This document shows positions 1-8,634 of a stretch of 64,000 bases of DNA, piece after piece. Made by a program: the position numbers and the translations under genes. The stretch is from Lachnospiraceae bacterium. Its GTDB lineage: Bacteria > Bacillota > Clostridia > Lachnospirales > Lachnospiraceae. The stretch is from assembly GCA_017444015.1 (NCBI GenBank), contig JAFSXN010000011.1, forward strand, positions 1 to 64,000, read 5' to 3'. Below the pieces are notes generated by a model. It worked only from the letters and a program-made list of their open reading frames with translations, searched no databases and was not told the DNA's origin. How positions within the stretch are numbered: position 1 is the first letter of the stretch; each line of letters opens with the position of its first letter.

Positions 1-140
1 ATAACGAAATTACTTTCCATTTCGTTATTGAGTGCGCCGAATTCGGGCCGCTTAAGGCGGCATATTTCCTATCCGAATTCGTGCGCATCATATTATACGA
101 TTAACGAAAAGCGGCAGAGCTTTTCGTTAATCAGTATAAT
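1..140. repeat. Cluster of inverted repeats at window start
   Basis: Three nested or adjacent inverted repeats precede the riboswitch. Bases 1-10 pair perfectly with 19-28 (ATAACGAAAT / ATTTCGTTAT). Bases 34-46 pair imperfectly with 74-87 around an EcoRI-like GAATTC core, enclosing a small GCCGC-TTAA-GCGGC hairpin at 48-62. Bases 99-112 pair perfectly with 119-132 over a 6-base loop, and the stem extends outward through ATTATAC (92-98) and GTATAAT (134-140). On the reverse strand the last hairpin begins TATACTGATTAACG, close to the TATACTGGTTAACG start of the dispersed repeat family at 12331, 12705, 59857 and 61455, so it may be a relative. Whether a larger element lies to the left cannot be seen. 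Confidence 0.6.
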
Positions 141-160
141 ACAGATAATATAGAGGATAT

Positions 161-391
161 ACGATCGGTGCTTTCGGGCCTTTGGTCTGAAAGGTAAAAG
201 GGAAACAGGTGAGAGGCCTGTACGATCTCGTCACTGTATGCGGAACGTATCTGTCTGCTTCGGCGATGCCGGGCAGTCACTGGATTTATTCCGGGAAGGC
301 GGCAGATAGGGCCCGGACAGTCGCAAAGCGCTTCTTTAACGCTTTTTTGCGATCCGGGAACGCGAGTCAGGAAACCTGCCGGTCGTAGAGA
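161..391 (+). promoter_or_regulatory. Cobalamin (AdoCbl) riboswitch
   Basis: The untranslated leader carries the conserved elements of the cobalamin riboswitch in the right order: the AAAAGGGAA segment near 197-204 followed by CAGGTGAGAGGCCTG, the CACTGTATGCGG segment near 232-243, the GGCAGTCACTGG segment near 270-281, CCGGGAAGGCGG near 292-303, and the B12 box GAGTCAGGAAACCTGCC at 364-380. A GC-rich hairpin near 438-463 followed by a T-rich stretch could be the expression platform, although its T-run is weak. It should repress the two downstream lipoprotein genes when cobalamin is plentiful. A TATAAT at 135-140 is a possible -10 element, without a convincing -35. Boundaries are approximate. 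Confidence 0.9.
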
Positions 392-544
392 ATCGCATCG
401 AAACCACGAGGAATTGGTTCTGCGTTCGTTCCGAACCGGACGGGCCTTTTGCCCTGTCTCTTCTTTGGTTCACGTGACCTTCTTTGTCCTTTCGATCCGA
501 TTTCCCTTATATTATAAAGAACAATATTTTTTAAGGAGGAAAAC

Positions 545-2350
545 ATGAAGAATCGAGTTGTACTTGCACTCTGCGCAGTGCTTGCGACAGGGCTGTTTAC
601 GGGCTGTTACTACGATCCGTCGATGCTTTCGCAGGCGGCGCCGGTACCTGTGACAGAAGAAGCTCCTGTGGCAGAAACAGCAGAAGAGACCGCGGAGGAA
701 GCGGAAGAAGAGGACGAGGAAAATTATGAAACCGGTGACGCAAGCCTGGATGATCCGAGGAACCAGGATGATATCGGCGAGAACGAGCTTTTGGTCGTCA
801 GCTTCGGAACCAGCTTCAACGACAGCAGAAGACTGACCATCGGCGCCATCGAGGCGGATCTCGCGGAAGCCTTCCCGAAATTTTCGGTCAGAAGAGGCTT
901 TACCAGCCAGATCATCATCGATCACGTTAAGGACCGGGACGGTGAGGTGATCGACAATGTAACCGAGGCGCTTGACCGGGCAGCGGATAACGGCGTAAAG
1001 ACTCTGGTAGTCCAGCCGACCCATCTGATGCACGGCTATGAGTATACCGATCTGGTAGAGGAGCTTGGGGATTACGCGGACGCGTTTGATAAGATCGTTA
1101 TTTCCGAGCCGCTTCTTACCTCGGATGAGGATTTCTCGAGGGTTGCCGAGGCGGTAACAAAGGCGACGGCGGAATATGACGACGGCGAGACAGCGATCTG
1201 CTTTATGGGGCATGGAACCGAGGCGGAATCCAATGAAGTATACGCGAAGTTCCAGAAGGTCCTGACCGATGCGGGTTATGAGAACTATTATGTCGGTACG
1301 GTTGAGGCGACTCCTTCGGTGGATGACGTTCTGGCAGCGGTTTCCAAAGGAAATTATAAGCGCGTCGTCTTAGAGCCTTTGATGGTTGTTGCGGGAGACC
1401 ATGCCAATAACGATATGGCAGGCGATGAAGAGGATTCCTGGAAATCTGTTTTCGAGGCAGCAGGCTATGAGGTTGTCTGCCTTGTACAGGGGCTCGGAGA
1501 GAATGCGGAGATCCGTGAGATCTATGTAGAGCACGCAAAGGAAGCAATTACCTCAGAGCTTGGTGACGAGGTTGCGGATGCTTCGGAAATGACAACGGTT
1601 TCCGAGGTTGGAGGAGAGGGGCTTACGCCCCTTTCCGCCTCTGACATTGCGGACGGAACCTATGAGATCGAGGCGGAATCCAGCTCCTCGATGTTTCGTA
1701 TTACAGGCTGTGAGCTTACGGTAGAGAAGGGTGAGATGACAGCGGTCCTTACCATGGGAGGAAAGGGCTATCTCTATGTTTATCCCGGGTCTGCGATCGA
1801 CGCGGCGCTTGCGGATGAGAAGGACTACATTCCCTTTGAGGAGAGCGCGGACGGCGCCCATACCTTTACAATTCCGGTAGAAGCTCTGGATGCCCCGTTT
1901 GAGCTGGCGGCGTTTTCCAAGAATAAAGAAAAATGGTATGACCGTACGATCGTTTTGCTTTCCGATCAGATCCCGGCAGAAAACATAAGCGGAAGGAGCG
2001 CAGGTACGGATGGACCGACAAGCGTTCTTCTTTCCGATGGAACGTATCTCTGTGAGGTCACTCTGACGGGCGGCAGCGGAAAGGCAAGCGTGGAGAGCCC
2101 CGCGAAGCTTACGGTAAAGGATGGAACCGTTACCGCCGCGATCGTGTTCTCCAGCCCGAATTATGACTATGTCCTGATCGACGGCGAAAAGCTCCTTCCG
2201 GTCAATACAGAGGGGAATTCGACCTTTGAGATTCCGGTGGAGGGCTTTGATATCGAGCAGAAGATCACCGCGGATACAACGGCGATGAGCAAGCCCCACG
2301 AGATCGATTATACATTGAATTTTGATTCCTCTTCGATCCAGGCAGAGTAG
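545..2350 (+). CDS. cbiK: Surface-anchored sirohydrochlorin cobaltochelatase (CbiK type) with duplicated C-terminal beta domains
   Basis: Predicted lipoprotein of 601 residues: signal peptide with lipobox LFTGC (Cys21), an acidic Glu-rich linker (38-62), a CbiK chelatase domain (about 81-336), then two related beta-rich domains (about 362-477 and 494-598). CbiK inserts cobalt into sirohydrochlorin in the anaerobic B12 pathway; exported forms are also known and may handle metals or tetrapyrroles outside the cytoplasm. The start of the domain (VSFGTSFNDSR), His160/His163 in PTHLMHG, His223 in MGHGTE and His286 in GDHANND match the active-site pattern. The tail domains share DGTY, an ELTVEKG/KLTVKDG strand and FxIPVE, and somewhat resemble NEAT heme-binding domains, but that assignment is unproven. 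AAGGAGG precedes the ATG. The upstream B12 riboswitch and the following binding lipoprotein point to cobalt or corrinoid handling at the surface. Confidence 0.88.
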   Translation: MKNRVVLALCAVLATGLFTGCYYDPSMLSQAAPVPVTEEAPVAETAEETAEEAEEEDEENYETGDASLDDPRNQDDIGENELLVVSFGTSFNDSRRLTIGAIEADLAEAFPKFSVRRGFTSQIIIDHVKDRDGEVIDNVTEALDRAADNGVKTLVVQPTHLMHGYEYTDLVEELGDYADAFDKIVISEPLLTSDEDFSRVAEAVTKATAEYDDGETAICFMGHGTEAESNEVYAKFQKVLTDAGYENYYVGTVEATPSVDDVLAAVSKGNYKRVVLEPLMVVAGDHANNDMAGDEEDSWKSVFEAAGYEVVCLVQGLGENAEIREIYVEHAKEAITSELGDEVADASEMTTVSEVGGEGLTPLSASDIADGTYEIEAESSSSMFRITGCELTVEKGEMTAVLTMGGKGYLYVYPGSAIDAALADEKDYIPFEESADGAHTFTIPVEALDAPFELAAFSKNKEKWYDRTIVLLSDQIPAENISGRSAGTDGPTSVLLSDGTYLCEVTLTGGSGKASVESPAKLTVKDGTVTAAIVFSSPNYDYVLIDGEKLLPVNTEGNSTFEIPVEGFDIEQKITADTTAMSKPHEIDYTLNFDSSSIQAE

Positions 2351-2356
2351 AGAATT

Positions 2357-3553
2357 ATGAAAAAGAATAGATGGTTTACCATACTGTTTATTATGTCAAC
2401 TATCCTGCTGGCAGGCTGTGCCTCAGGAGAACCCGCCGGACAGGCTCCGAAGAGCATTTCGGCAGAGACTCCTGTCTCAGAGCCTGCTTTTTCTCTGGTA
2501 GAGCCTGACGGCAGCCTTGCGTTACAGTACGCAAAGCATTTTCAGGTAGACTATTACGGAGATACGCTTCTTGTTACGATTGATGGATCCGATCGGTTTC
2601 TGGTCGTAAAGGAGGGGGGAGAGGTTCCTGAGGGGCTTCCTCCTGAGCTTCCTGTCTACAGTCAGCCGTTTACCAATGTTTATCTTGCTTCCTCTCAGAC
2701 TATGGATTTTTTTCGAAAGCTGGGGTGTCTTGAGCGGGTAAAAATGACCAGTACGAAGGCGAAGGACTGGAGCCTGCCCGATATCCGTAAGAAGGTGGAG
2801 GATGAGGAGATCCTCTATATCGGGAAATACAATGCGCCGGATTACGAGCTGCTTATTGCAAAGGCCTGTGATCTCTGTGTTGAAAATACGATGATCTATC
2901 ACAATCCGGAGACGAAGGAGCTGATCGAAAAGCTGAAGATCCCTGTCTTTGTAGAAAAATCCAGCTATGAGGAGGATCCTCTCGGCCGTATGGAGTGGAT
3001 CAAGCTGTATGGATGCCTGATGGGGAAGGAGAAGGAAGCGGAGAGCTTTTTTGAGGACAAGGTCTCGGAGGCTGAAGAAACGATCTCGGAGGCAGGAAAC
3101 TCTTTGGAGGAGAAAAAAAGCGTCGCGTTCTTTTATATTACGGCCAACGGTCAGGTCAATATCCGAAAGCCCGGCGACTATATTTCAAAAATGATTGAGC
3201 TTGCGGGAGGGAGATATATCTTTTCCGGAGAGGAAACGGACGGGGCCGAGGGCGCGGGAGGCTCGTCTCTTACGATCACTATGGAGGAGTTCTACGATAA
3301 GGCAAAGGATGCCGATCTTCTGATCTATAACAGCACCATCGACGCGGAGCTGACAAAGCTGTCGGAGCTGACGGATAAGAGTCCGCTGCTTGCGGATTTT
3401 ACCGCTGTTAAGGAGAAAAATGTCTGGGGTACAGAGAAGGATCTGTTTCAGGAGATCACGGGTACGGCGGATATGATACGCTCCCTTTCCCTTGTGCTCC
3501 GGGGAGAAGAGCAGGACAGCGCTTCAGTGGAATATATGCACAGACTGCAGTAG
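2357..3553 (+). CDS. BtuF/FepB-like metal-chelate or corrinoid binding lipoprotein
   Basis: Predicted 398-residue lipoprotein (lipobox LLAGC, Cys21) of the cluster of ABC-type solute-binding proteins that carry siderophores, heme or cobalamin. The fold is suggested by the segment after residue 95 (TNVYLASSQTMDFFRKLG), the DYELLIAKACDLCVEN strand-helix unit, a long helical connector around KEAESFFEDKVSEAEE, and the C-terminal lobe ending in SLSLVLRG. It starts 6 bases after cbiK, so both should be read from the same B12-controlled transcript. No permease or ATPase gene follows: the next gene is convergent and ends 7 bases away. It either serves a transporter encoded elsewhere or hands ligand to the chelatase lipoprotein. 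The ligand is not readable from sequence. Confidence 0.8.
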   Translation: MKKNRWFTILFIMSTILLAGCASGEPAGQAPKSISAETPVSEPAFSLVEPDGSLALQYAKHFQVDYYGDTLLVTIDGSDRFLVVKEGGEVPEGLPPELPVYSQPFTNVYLASSQTMDFFRKLGCLERVKMTSTKAKDWSLPDIRKKVEDEEILYIGKYNAPDYELLIAKACDLCVENTMIYHNPETKELIEKLKIPVFVEKSSYEEDPLGRMEWIKLYGCLMGKEKEAESFFEDKVSEAEETISEAGNSLEEKKSVAFFYITANGQVNIRKPGDYISKMIELAGGRYIFSGEETDGAEGAGGSSLTITMEEFYDKAKDADLLIYNSTIDAELTKLSELTDKSPLLADFTAVKEKNVWGTEKDLFQEITGTADMIRSLSLVLRGEEQDSASVEYMHRLQ

Positions 3554-3559
3554 GAGCAG

Positions 3560-4873
3560 CTACTTTTCATTATCAGAAAGTCCATCTTCAGAACTTTCCG
3601 GCTGCTCCTTCCGGTTCCCCGGCTCCGGCAGGATCAGCTTTACCCGTTCGATATGATTTTTATCCATTTCTGCGGTTTCAAGGACGGTTCCGTCCTCCAT
3701 CGTCACGATCTCTCCGCCCTCCGGGAGCTTTTCGAGCTGTTCAATCAAGAGGCCTCCGATGGAATCGTAGTTTTCCGATTCGAAATCCGTCCCCAGGGCG
3801 TCGTTGATGTCATCGAGCTTCAGGGAGCCGTCCAAGAGATAGGCGCGGTCGCCGATCTCCTGGATCAGCTCATTCTCATCCTCGTCAAATTCATCCTTGA
3901 TATCCCCAACGATCTCCTCAATCAGATCCTCTAAGGTAATTAAGCCCACCGTCGCCCCGTATTCATCGAGGACACAGACCATACTGATGGAGTTCTGGCG
4001 CATTTCGATCATCAGCTCCGAGGTCTTTTTAAACTCATAGGTAAAGCTGGCCTCGCGCATATAATCTTTGATATGGAAATTCTCCGTATCCCGGATAAAG
4101 AGGATATCCTTCATATTGATCACGCCGACGATATTGTCCGTAGATTCCTCAAAAACCGGCATACGGGTATACTTCTTTTCGGTAAAGACCTCCTCCAGCT
4201 CAGAAAAACTGGCCTCTACGTTGACGCAGGTCATCTCTACACGGGGGATCATCACATCCTTAGCTACCGAATCACCGAAGTCAAATACGTTGTTGATCAT
4301 TTCATGCTCTTCGTTTTCGATCACTCCCTCCTCCCGGGAGACATCGACGATTGTTCTGAGCTCATTTTCCGTCAGGCTGCTCTGTACCTTGTTTTTATCC
4401 ACGCCAAAGGGCTTAAGGAGGATAAAGGACAGCCCGTCGATCAAAAAGACGACAGGGGTCAGTATTATAATAAAGAAGTGAATGATATCTATAAAGGCGA
4501 GAGCAAAGCCTTCGTTATATATAGAAGCCAGAGTCTTCGGAATGATCTCCCCGAAAACCAGAATCAACATGGTAAGGATCCCCGTAGCGGCAGCGATCGC
4601 TTTATTCCCCCAAAGCCGCATGGCAAAGGCAGTCGTCAGGGAGGACGCGTAGAGATTCACCAGATTATTTAAGATCAGGATGGTGGAAAGCATTTTTGAA
4701 CGATTCTCTATGACGGCAAGGACCTTTTCTGCCTTCTTGTTCCCTTCGTCGATCAGGGAGCGCAGGCGGATCTGGTTTAAGGTGGTAAGAGCCGTTTCGG
4801 ACGCGGAAAAAAATGCTGAAAGAAGAATCAACAGGACGAGAGTTACTATATGAAACGAACTGTCTGAATCCAA
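3560..4873 (-). CDS. CNNM/CorC-HlyC family membrane protein with CBS pair
   Basis: A 437-residue membrane protein of the hemolysin C/CorC family, related to CNNM magnesium/cobalt transport proteins. An N-terminal DUF21 region with about four hydrophobic segments (to about residue 155; SASETALTTLNQIRLRSL is the family signature) is followed by two CBS domains (about 205-325, including DVMIPRVEMTCV and VLDEYGATVGLITLEDLIEEIVGDI) and a CorC/HlyC C-terminal domain (LDGSLKLDDINDALG). The start is a TTG at 4871-4873, chosen because AAGGAG lies 10 bases upstream on this strand and no closer ATG exists. It is convergent with the binding-protein gene and divergent from the zinc-ribbon gene. Its role is probably divalent cation export or homeostasis; the exact ion is unknown. 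Confidence 0.9.
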   Translation of the reverse strand: MDSDSSFHIVTLVLLILLSAFFSASETALTTLNQIRLRSLIDEGNKKAEKVLAVIENRSKMLSTILILNNLVNLYASSLTTAFAMRLWGNKAIAAATGILTMLILVFGEIIPKTLASIYNEGFALAFIDIIHFFIIILTPVVFLIDGLSFILLKPFGVDKNKVQSSLTENELRTIVDVSREEGVIENEEHEMINNVFDFGDSVAKDVMIPRVEMTCVNVEASFSELEEVFTEKKYTRMPVFEESTDNIVGVINMKDILFIRDTENFHIKDYMREASFTYEFKKTSELMIEMRQNSISMVCVLDEYGATVGLITLEDLIEEIVGDIKDEFDEDENELIQEIGDRAYLLDGSLKLDDINDALGTDFESENYDSIGGLLIEQLEKLPEGGEIVTMEDGTVLETAEMDKNHIERVKLILPEPGNRKEQPESSEDGLSDNEK

Positions 4874-5019
4874 GAAAAATCAACTCCTTAAAAAACAAGA
4901 AATAACATGATCCTAAAGCAGTAATGACATCATACCCGATAGCGATTGACCTGTCAAGAAAGGGATTGCAAAAGTCCCGGGCGTTATGATACCATATAGG
5001 AGTTTGAGAGGAGGCAGGG

Positions 5020-6144
5020 ATGGCCGGGACGGTAAATAATGAATACAATTATGAGAGCGTCATGAATGCCGAAAAGGTATCTACGCTCAAGGAAACAGAC
5101 CGGAAGTGCCCTCAGTGCGGGGGAACGATGGATTTTGATCCGGCGACCGGGGGACTGCACTGTCCATTCTGCGATTATACCGAGGAGATCAAGGCAGGAA
5201 GCGCAGGTAACGGACCGGAAAAAGCAGAGGAGCTGGATTTTGCCTCGGCGGAGCAGACCGGGAACTGCGACTGGGGAACGGAACAGAAGACTGTTACCTG
5301 TAAGAACTGCGGCGCTACCAGCGTTTATGATGCTCTGGATGTAGCAAATGTCTGTCCGTACTGCGGCTCCAATCAGGTCATGGAGGCGGCGGCGGTCGAT
5401 ACTCTCGCGCCCGGAGGAGTCGTTCCGTTTAAGGTAACGGCAAAGCAGGCGGGTGAGGCTTTTACGGAATGGCTCAAGAAGAAGTGGTTCTGTCCGGGCA
5501 AGGCCAAGAAAAGCGCGGAGGCCGACAGCTTTCAGGGAGTTTATCTGCCTTACTGGACCTTTGATTCCGATACCTATACGACCTATGATGCCGAATACGG
5601 AAAGGACAGGAGGGTACGGCGGGGAAAGGAGGAAACTACGGTCACCGACTGGTACAGGACAAGCGGTTCCTACTCCGAGTTTATCGACGACGAGCTGGTC
5701 TGCGGATCGGATAGGCACGAGAAGGGTATTTTGCATTCGATTGAGCCCTTTGATACGGCGGACAACAAGGCCTACAAGCCGGAATATCTGGCGGGCTTCG
5801 TAGCGGAGCGGTATTCTTTGGGCTTAAAGGATGCCTGGGAGAAAGCTAAGGAACAAATCAGGAAAAAACTGCAAAACGGGATATCTTCCCAGATCCGAAG
5901 TCAGCATGCCGCCGATCATGTACGGAATATCCGGATGAATACGAGGCATTCCAATATTACCTATAAATATCTGATGCTGCCGATCTGGCTGTCGAGCTTT
6001 GAATATAACGGGAAAATCTATCAGTTTATGGTGAACGGGCAGTCCGGGAAGGTCGGAGGAAAATCTCCGATCAGCGTCTTACGAGTTTTGCTTGCAATCT
6101 TGCTCGTTATTGCTATAATTGTACTGTTGTACAATATCAGTTAA
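5020..6144 (+). CDS. TFIIB-type zinc-ribbon membrane protein of unknown function
   Basis: A 374-residue protein with two zinc-ribbon units near the N-terminus: CPQCGG plus CPFCDY, then CKNCGA plus CPYCGS. The middle is soluble and rich in aromatic residues (YLPYWTFDSDTYTTYDAEYG) and the C-terminus (about 352-371, LLAILLVIAIIVLLY) is one hydrophobic segment, giving a tail-anchored layout with the ribbons in the cytoplasm. Such proteins are widespread in Clostridia and are often named only for the ribbon; they are sometimes confused with helicase fragments, but no helicase motif is present. GAGAGGAGG sits just before the ATG. The gene is divergent from the CorC-like gene and precedes secDF by 71 bases. 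No function is assigned. Confidence 0.75.
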   Translation: MAGTVNNEYNYESVMNAEKVSTLKETDRKCPQCGGTMDFDPATGGLHCPFCDYTEEIKAGSAGNGPEKAEELDFASAEQTGNCDWGTEQKTVTCKNCGATSVYDALDVANVCPYCGSNQVMEAAAVDTLAPGGVVPFKVTAKQAGEAFTEWLKKKWFCPGKAKKSAEADSFQGVYLPYWTFDSDTYTTYDAEYGKDRRVRRGKEETTVTDWYRTSGSYSEFIDDELVCGSDRHEKGILHSIEPFDTADNKAYKPEYLAGFVAERYSLGLKDAWEKAKEQIRKKLQNGISSQIRSQHAADHVRNIRMNTRHSNITYKYLMLPIWLSSFEYNGKIYQFMVNGQSGKVGGKSPISVLRVLLAILLVIAIIVLLYNIS

Positions 6145-6148
6145 CGAT

Positions 6149-6180
6149 GTTTTGACCCAAAGCCTTTTTGGGGAGAAAAC
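6149..6180 (+). other. Stem-loop in secDF leader
   Basis: GTTTT (6149-6153) pairs with AAAAC (6176-6180), and inside it CCCAAA (6156-6161) pairs with TTTGGG (6167-6172). There is no T-run afterwards, so it is unlikely to terminate transcription; it could stabilise or modulate the secDF transcript or be chance. Confidence 0.35.
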
Positions 6181-6215
6181 GTTGAAAACTCTGTTAGAAA
6201 GGAAGTAGTTTTAAA

Positions 6216-8468
6216 ATGAAAAAGCGGAATGGGATCATCGTTCTGGCAGTCTTCTGTGTTTGTACGATCCTGCTGGGACTGATGGTGGTTTTCGGTGTCG
6301 GAACGGAAAAGACGGGCGCGGCACAGAATGTCAAGCTGGGTCTGGATCTGGCCGGCGGTGTAAGTATTACCTATCAGGCGGTCGGAGAGGAAGCGCCCTC
6401 GGCGGCGGATATGAGCGACACCATATATAAGCTGCAGAAGAGAGTTGAGGGATACAGTACCGAATCTCAGGTTTACAAAGAGGGAGACGATCGTATCAGC
6501 ATAGAGATCCCCGGAGTTGAGGATGCCAATGCAGTGCTGGAGGATCTCGGTAAGCCCGGATCACTTTACTTTATCAAGCAGTACGATCCGGATCATAACG
6601 AGAATTATTCGATGAACGGATATACCCCTTCGGGACGTCCGAACTATACGCTGGCTAAGAGCATCGAGGAGCTTGAGGCGGAGGGTTCGATCGTTCTGAC
6701 GGGTACGGATGTCAAGACGGCGCAGGCCGGTTCGACGACGAACGATATGGGGAACAACGAATACGTCGTAGAGCTGACTCTGAATGACGAGGGCGCGAAG
6801 AAATTCGCGGACGCTACGACAGAGGCTGTTGTCAATCACGATTCGATCATGATCTATTATGATAATGAAGCGGTTTCGGTTCCTACCGTACAGTCGGCGA
6901 TTACCGGCGGGCAGGCTCAGATCACCGGAATGGGGAGCTTTGAGGAAGCGGAAAATCTGGCTTCGACGATCCGGATCGGCGGACTGAAGTTAGAGCTTGA
7001 GGAATTACGTTCGAACGTAGTAGGCGCTCAGCTTGGATCGGAGGCGATCTCTACGTCCTTAAAGGCCGGTGCCATCGGATTTGCCCTCGTAGTCATCTTT
7101 ATGATTGCGGTTTATCTGGTACCCGGACTTTGCGCGGCTCTTGCCCTTTGCTTATATATAATCATCGTAATGCTCTTTATCGTGCTGTTTGACGTTACGC
7201 TGACCCTGCCAGGTATCGCAGGTATTATCCTTTCCGTAGGTATGGCGGTCGACGCGAACGTTATTACCTTCGCGAGGATCCGGGAGGAGATCGCGGACGG
7301 AAAATCGGTGCGCTCGGCTATCAAGCTGGGTTATGAAAAAGCTCTTTCGGCGATCATCGACGGAAACGTAACGACTCTGATCGCGGCTGTAGTGCTCGGT
7401 GTTCTGGGGACCGGCTCCATCAAGGGCTTTGCGGCGACCCTGGCCATCGGTATCGTTGTATCGATGTTTACCGCGTTAGTTGTGACGAAGGCTTTGATGA
7501 ACGCTTTGTTCGAGCTGGGCGTTAAAGATGAGAAGTTCTACGGCAAGGCGAAGCCGAGAAAGAATATCGACTTCCTTGGAAAACAGAAGCTGTTTATCGG
7601 GATTTCGGTAGCTGTGATAGCCATCGGACTTGTTGTAATGATCATAAACGGGGCGGGCGGGAAGCATCCGCTCAATTACAGTCTCGAGTTCTTAGGCGGT
7701 ACATCTACCAATGTACCGTTCAACGAGGATATGCCGCTTGAAAAGATCGATTCGGATGTGGTTCCTCTGATCGAGAAGATCACCGGAGACGCGAACGTTC
7801 AAGCGCAGAAGGTGGCCGGCAGCAACGAGGTGATCTTTAAGACCAGGACGCTTACTGCGGAAGAGAGAACAGCTTTCAGTGATTCGATGGTGGAGAATTT
7901 CGAGGTAGAAGCTGAAAAGATCACGGCGGAGACCATCTCCTCGACCATCAGCTCGGAAATGAAGTCCGATGCGGTCGTCGCGATCCTGATCTCGATCATA
8001 TGTATGCTGCTCTATATCTGGTTCCGCTTTAAGGATGTCCGCTTCGGCGCAAGCTCAGTTATGGCGCTGGCGCACGACGTTCTGGTAGTTCTGGCCTTCT
8101 ACGCGGTAACAAGGACCTCGGTGGGCTCGACCTTCATCGCGTGTATGCTGACGATCGTCGGTTATTCGATCAATGCGACGGTTGTTATCTTCGATCGTAT
8201 CCGTGAGTCCCTCAGAGCAAAGGCGAAGGACGATTCTCTTGAGGAGTTAGTCAATGCGTCGGTCAACCAGACCCTGTCGCGTAGTATCTTTACTTCACTG
8301 ACGACGTTCATTATGGTCTTCGTACTCTTTATTATGGGAGTTTCTTCGATCCGGGAGTTCTCTCTGCCTCTGATGGCGGGTATCATCTGCGGATGCTATT
8401 CTTCCGTATGTCTGGCGAGTACCTTCTGGTATCTGCTCACAACGAAGATCAAGAAGAAAGAGGAATAA
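6216..8468 (+). CDS. secDF: Fused protein translocase SecD-SecF
   Basis: A 750-residue fusion of SecD and SecF, the accessory proton-driven subunits that pull preproteins through SecYEG on the outer face of the membrane. The SecD half has an N-terminal membrane segment, the LGLDLAGGVSITY motif, a P1 head domain and a six-segment membrane block with the GMAVDANVITFARIREE motif (about 345-360). The SecF half starts near residue 450 with its own first membrane segment, the NYSLEFLGGTS motif and a second membrane block carrying GYSINATVVIFDRIRE. Fused SecDF of this length is usual in Bacillota. AAAGGAAG precedes the ATG at 6216. It appears to be monocistronic or cotranscribed with the zinc-ribbon gene upstream. 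Confidence 0.97.
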   Translation: MKKRNGIIVLAVFCVCTILLGLMVVFGVGTEKTGAAQNVKLGLDLAGGVSITYQAVGEEAPSAADMSDTIYKLQKRVEGYSTESQVYKEGDDRISIEIPGVEDANAVLEDLGKPGSLYFIKQYDPDHNENYSMNGYTPSGRPNYTLAKSIEELEAEGSIVLTGTDVKTAQAGSTTNDMGNNEYVVELTLNDEGAKKFADATTEAVVNHDSIMIYYDNEAVSVPTVQSAITGGQAQITGMGSFEEAENLASTIRIGGLKLELEELRSNVVGAQLGSEAISTSLKAGAIGFALVVIFMIAVYLVPGLCAALALCLYIIIVMLFIVLFDVTLTLPGIAGIILSVGMAVDANVITFARIREEIADGKSVRSAIKLGYEKALSAIIDGNVTTLIAAVVLGVLGTGSIKGFAATLAIGIVVSMFTALVVTKALMNALFELGVKDEKFYGKAKPRKNIDFLGKQKLFIGISVAVIAIGLVVMIINGAGGKHPLNYSLEFLGGTSTNVPFNEDMPLEKIDSDVVPLIEKITGDANVQAQKVAGSNEVIFKTRTLTAEERTAFSDSMVENFEVEAEKITAETISSTISSEMKSDAVVAILISIICMLLYIWFRFKDVRFGASSVMALAHDVLVVLAFYAVTRTSVGSTFIACMLTIVGYSINATVVIFDRIRESLRAKAKDDSLEELVNASVNQTLSRSIFTSLTTFIMVFVLFIMGVSSIREFSLPLMAGIICGCYSSVCLASTFWYLLTTKIKKKEE

Positions 8469-8528
8469 AACAGGTTTTATACGAGTGTATGCAGGCTGCC
8501 CGATGTGGCAGCCTGTTGTCTATGCGCA

Positions 8529-8608
8529 GGGCCGCGGAAGGAATATTTCCGGCTGAAGCCGGACGCGGCCCGCGCGGCGAGTAGGCGCGACTTCGTCTCC
8601 CCTACTCG
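8529..8608 (+). repeat. Structured repeat, copy A
   Basis: Two adjacent hairpins. GGGCCGCG (8529-8536) pairs with CGCGGCCC (8564-8571), enclosing the hairpin CCGGC-TGAA-GCCGG (8549-8562). Then CGAGTAGG (8578-8585) pairs with CCTACTCG (8601-8608), enclosing GAC-TTC-GTC. The same core sequences recur in copy B near 16132-16243. The copy ends about 26 bases before the recJ start codon, so it lies in the recJ leader. A 192-base open frame across it has no coding support. It could be a mobile palindromic unit or a structured RNA element. Confidence 0.7.
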
Positions 8609-8634
8609 ATTCGCAGGTGCGGCGAGAGGAAGTT

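Noticed and set aside
1203..2299. Minus-strand open frames opposite cbiK
   Set aside because: They are shadows of the strongly supported plus-strand gene and have no domain or start signal.
3552..3609. AGGAGCAGC / GCTGCTCCT inverted repeat at the convergent gene ends
   Set aside because: The loop is about 40 bases and no T-run follows on either strand; a terminator call is not supported.
8393..8584. Short open frame at the end of secDF and through structured repeat A
   Set aside because: It overlaps secDF out of frame and its tail (FPAEAGRGPRGE) is simply the translation of the repeat; the same tail appears from copy B.
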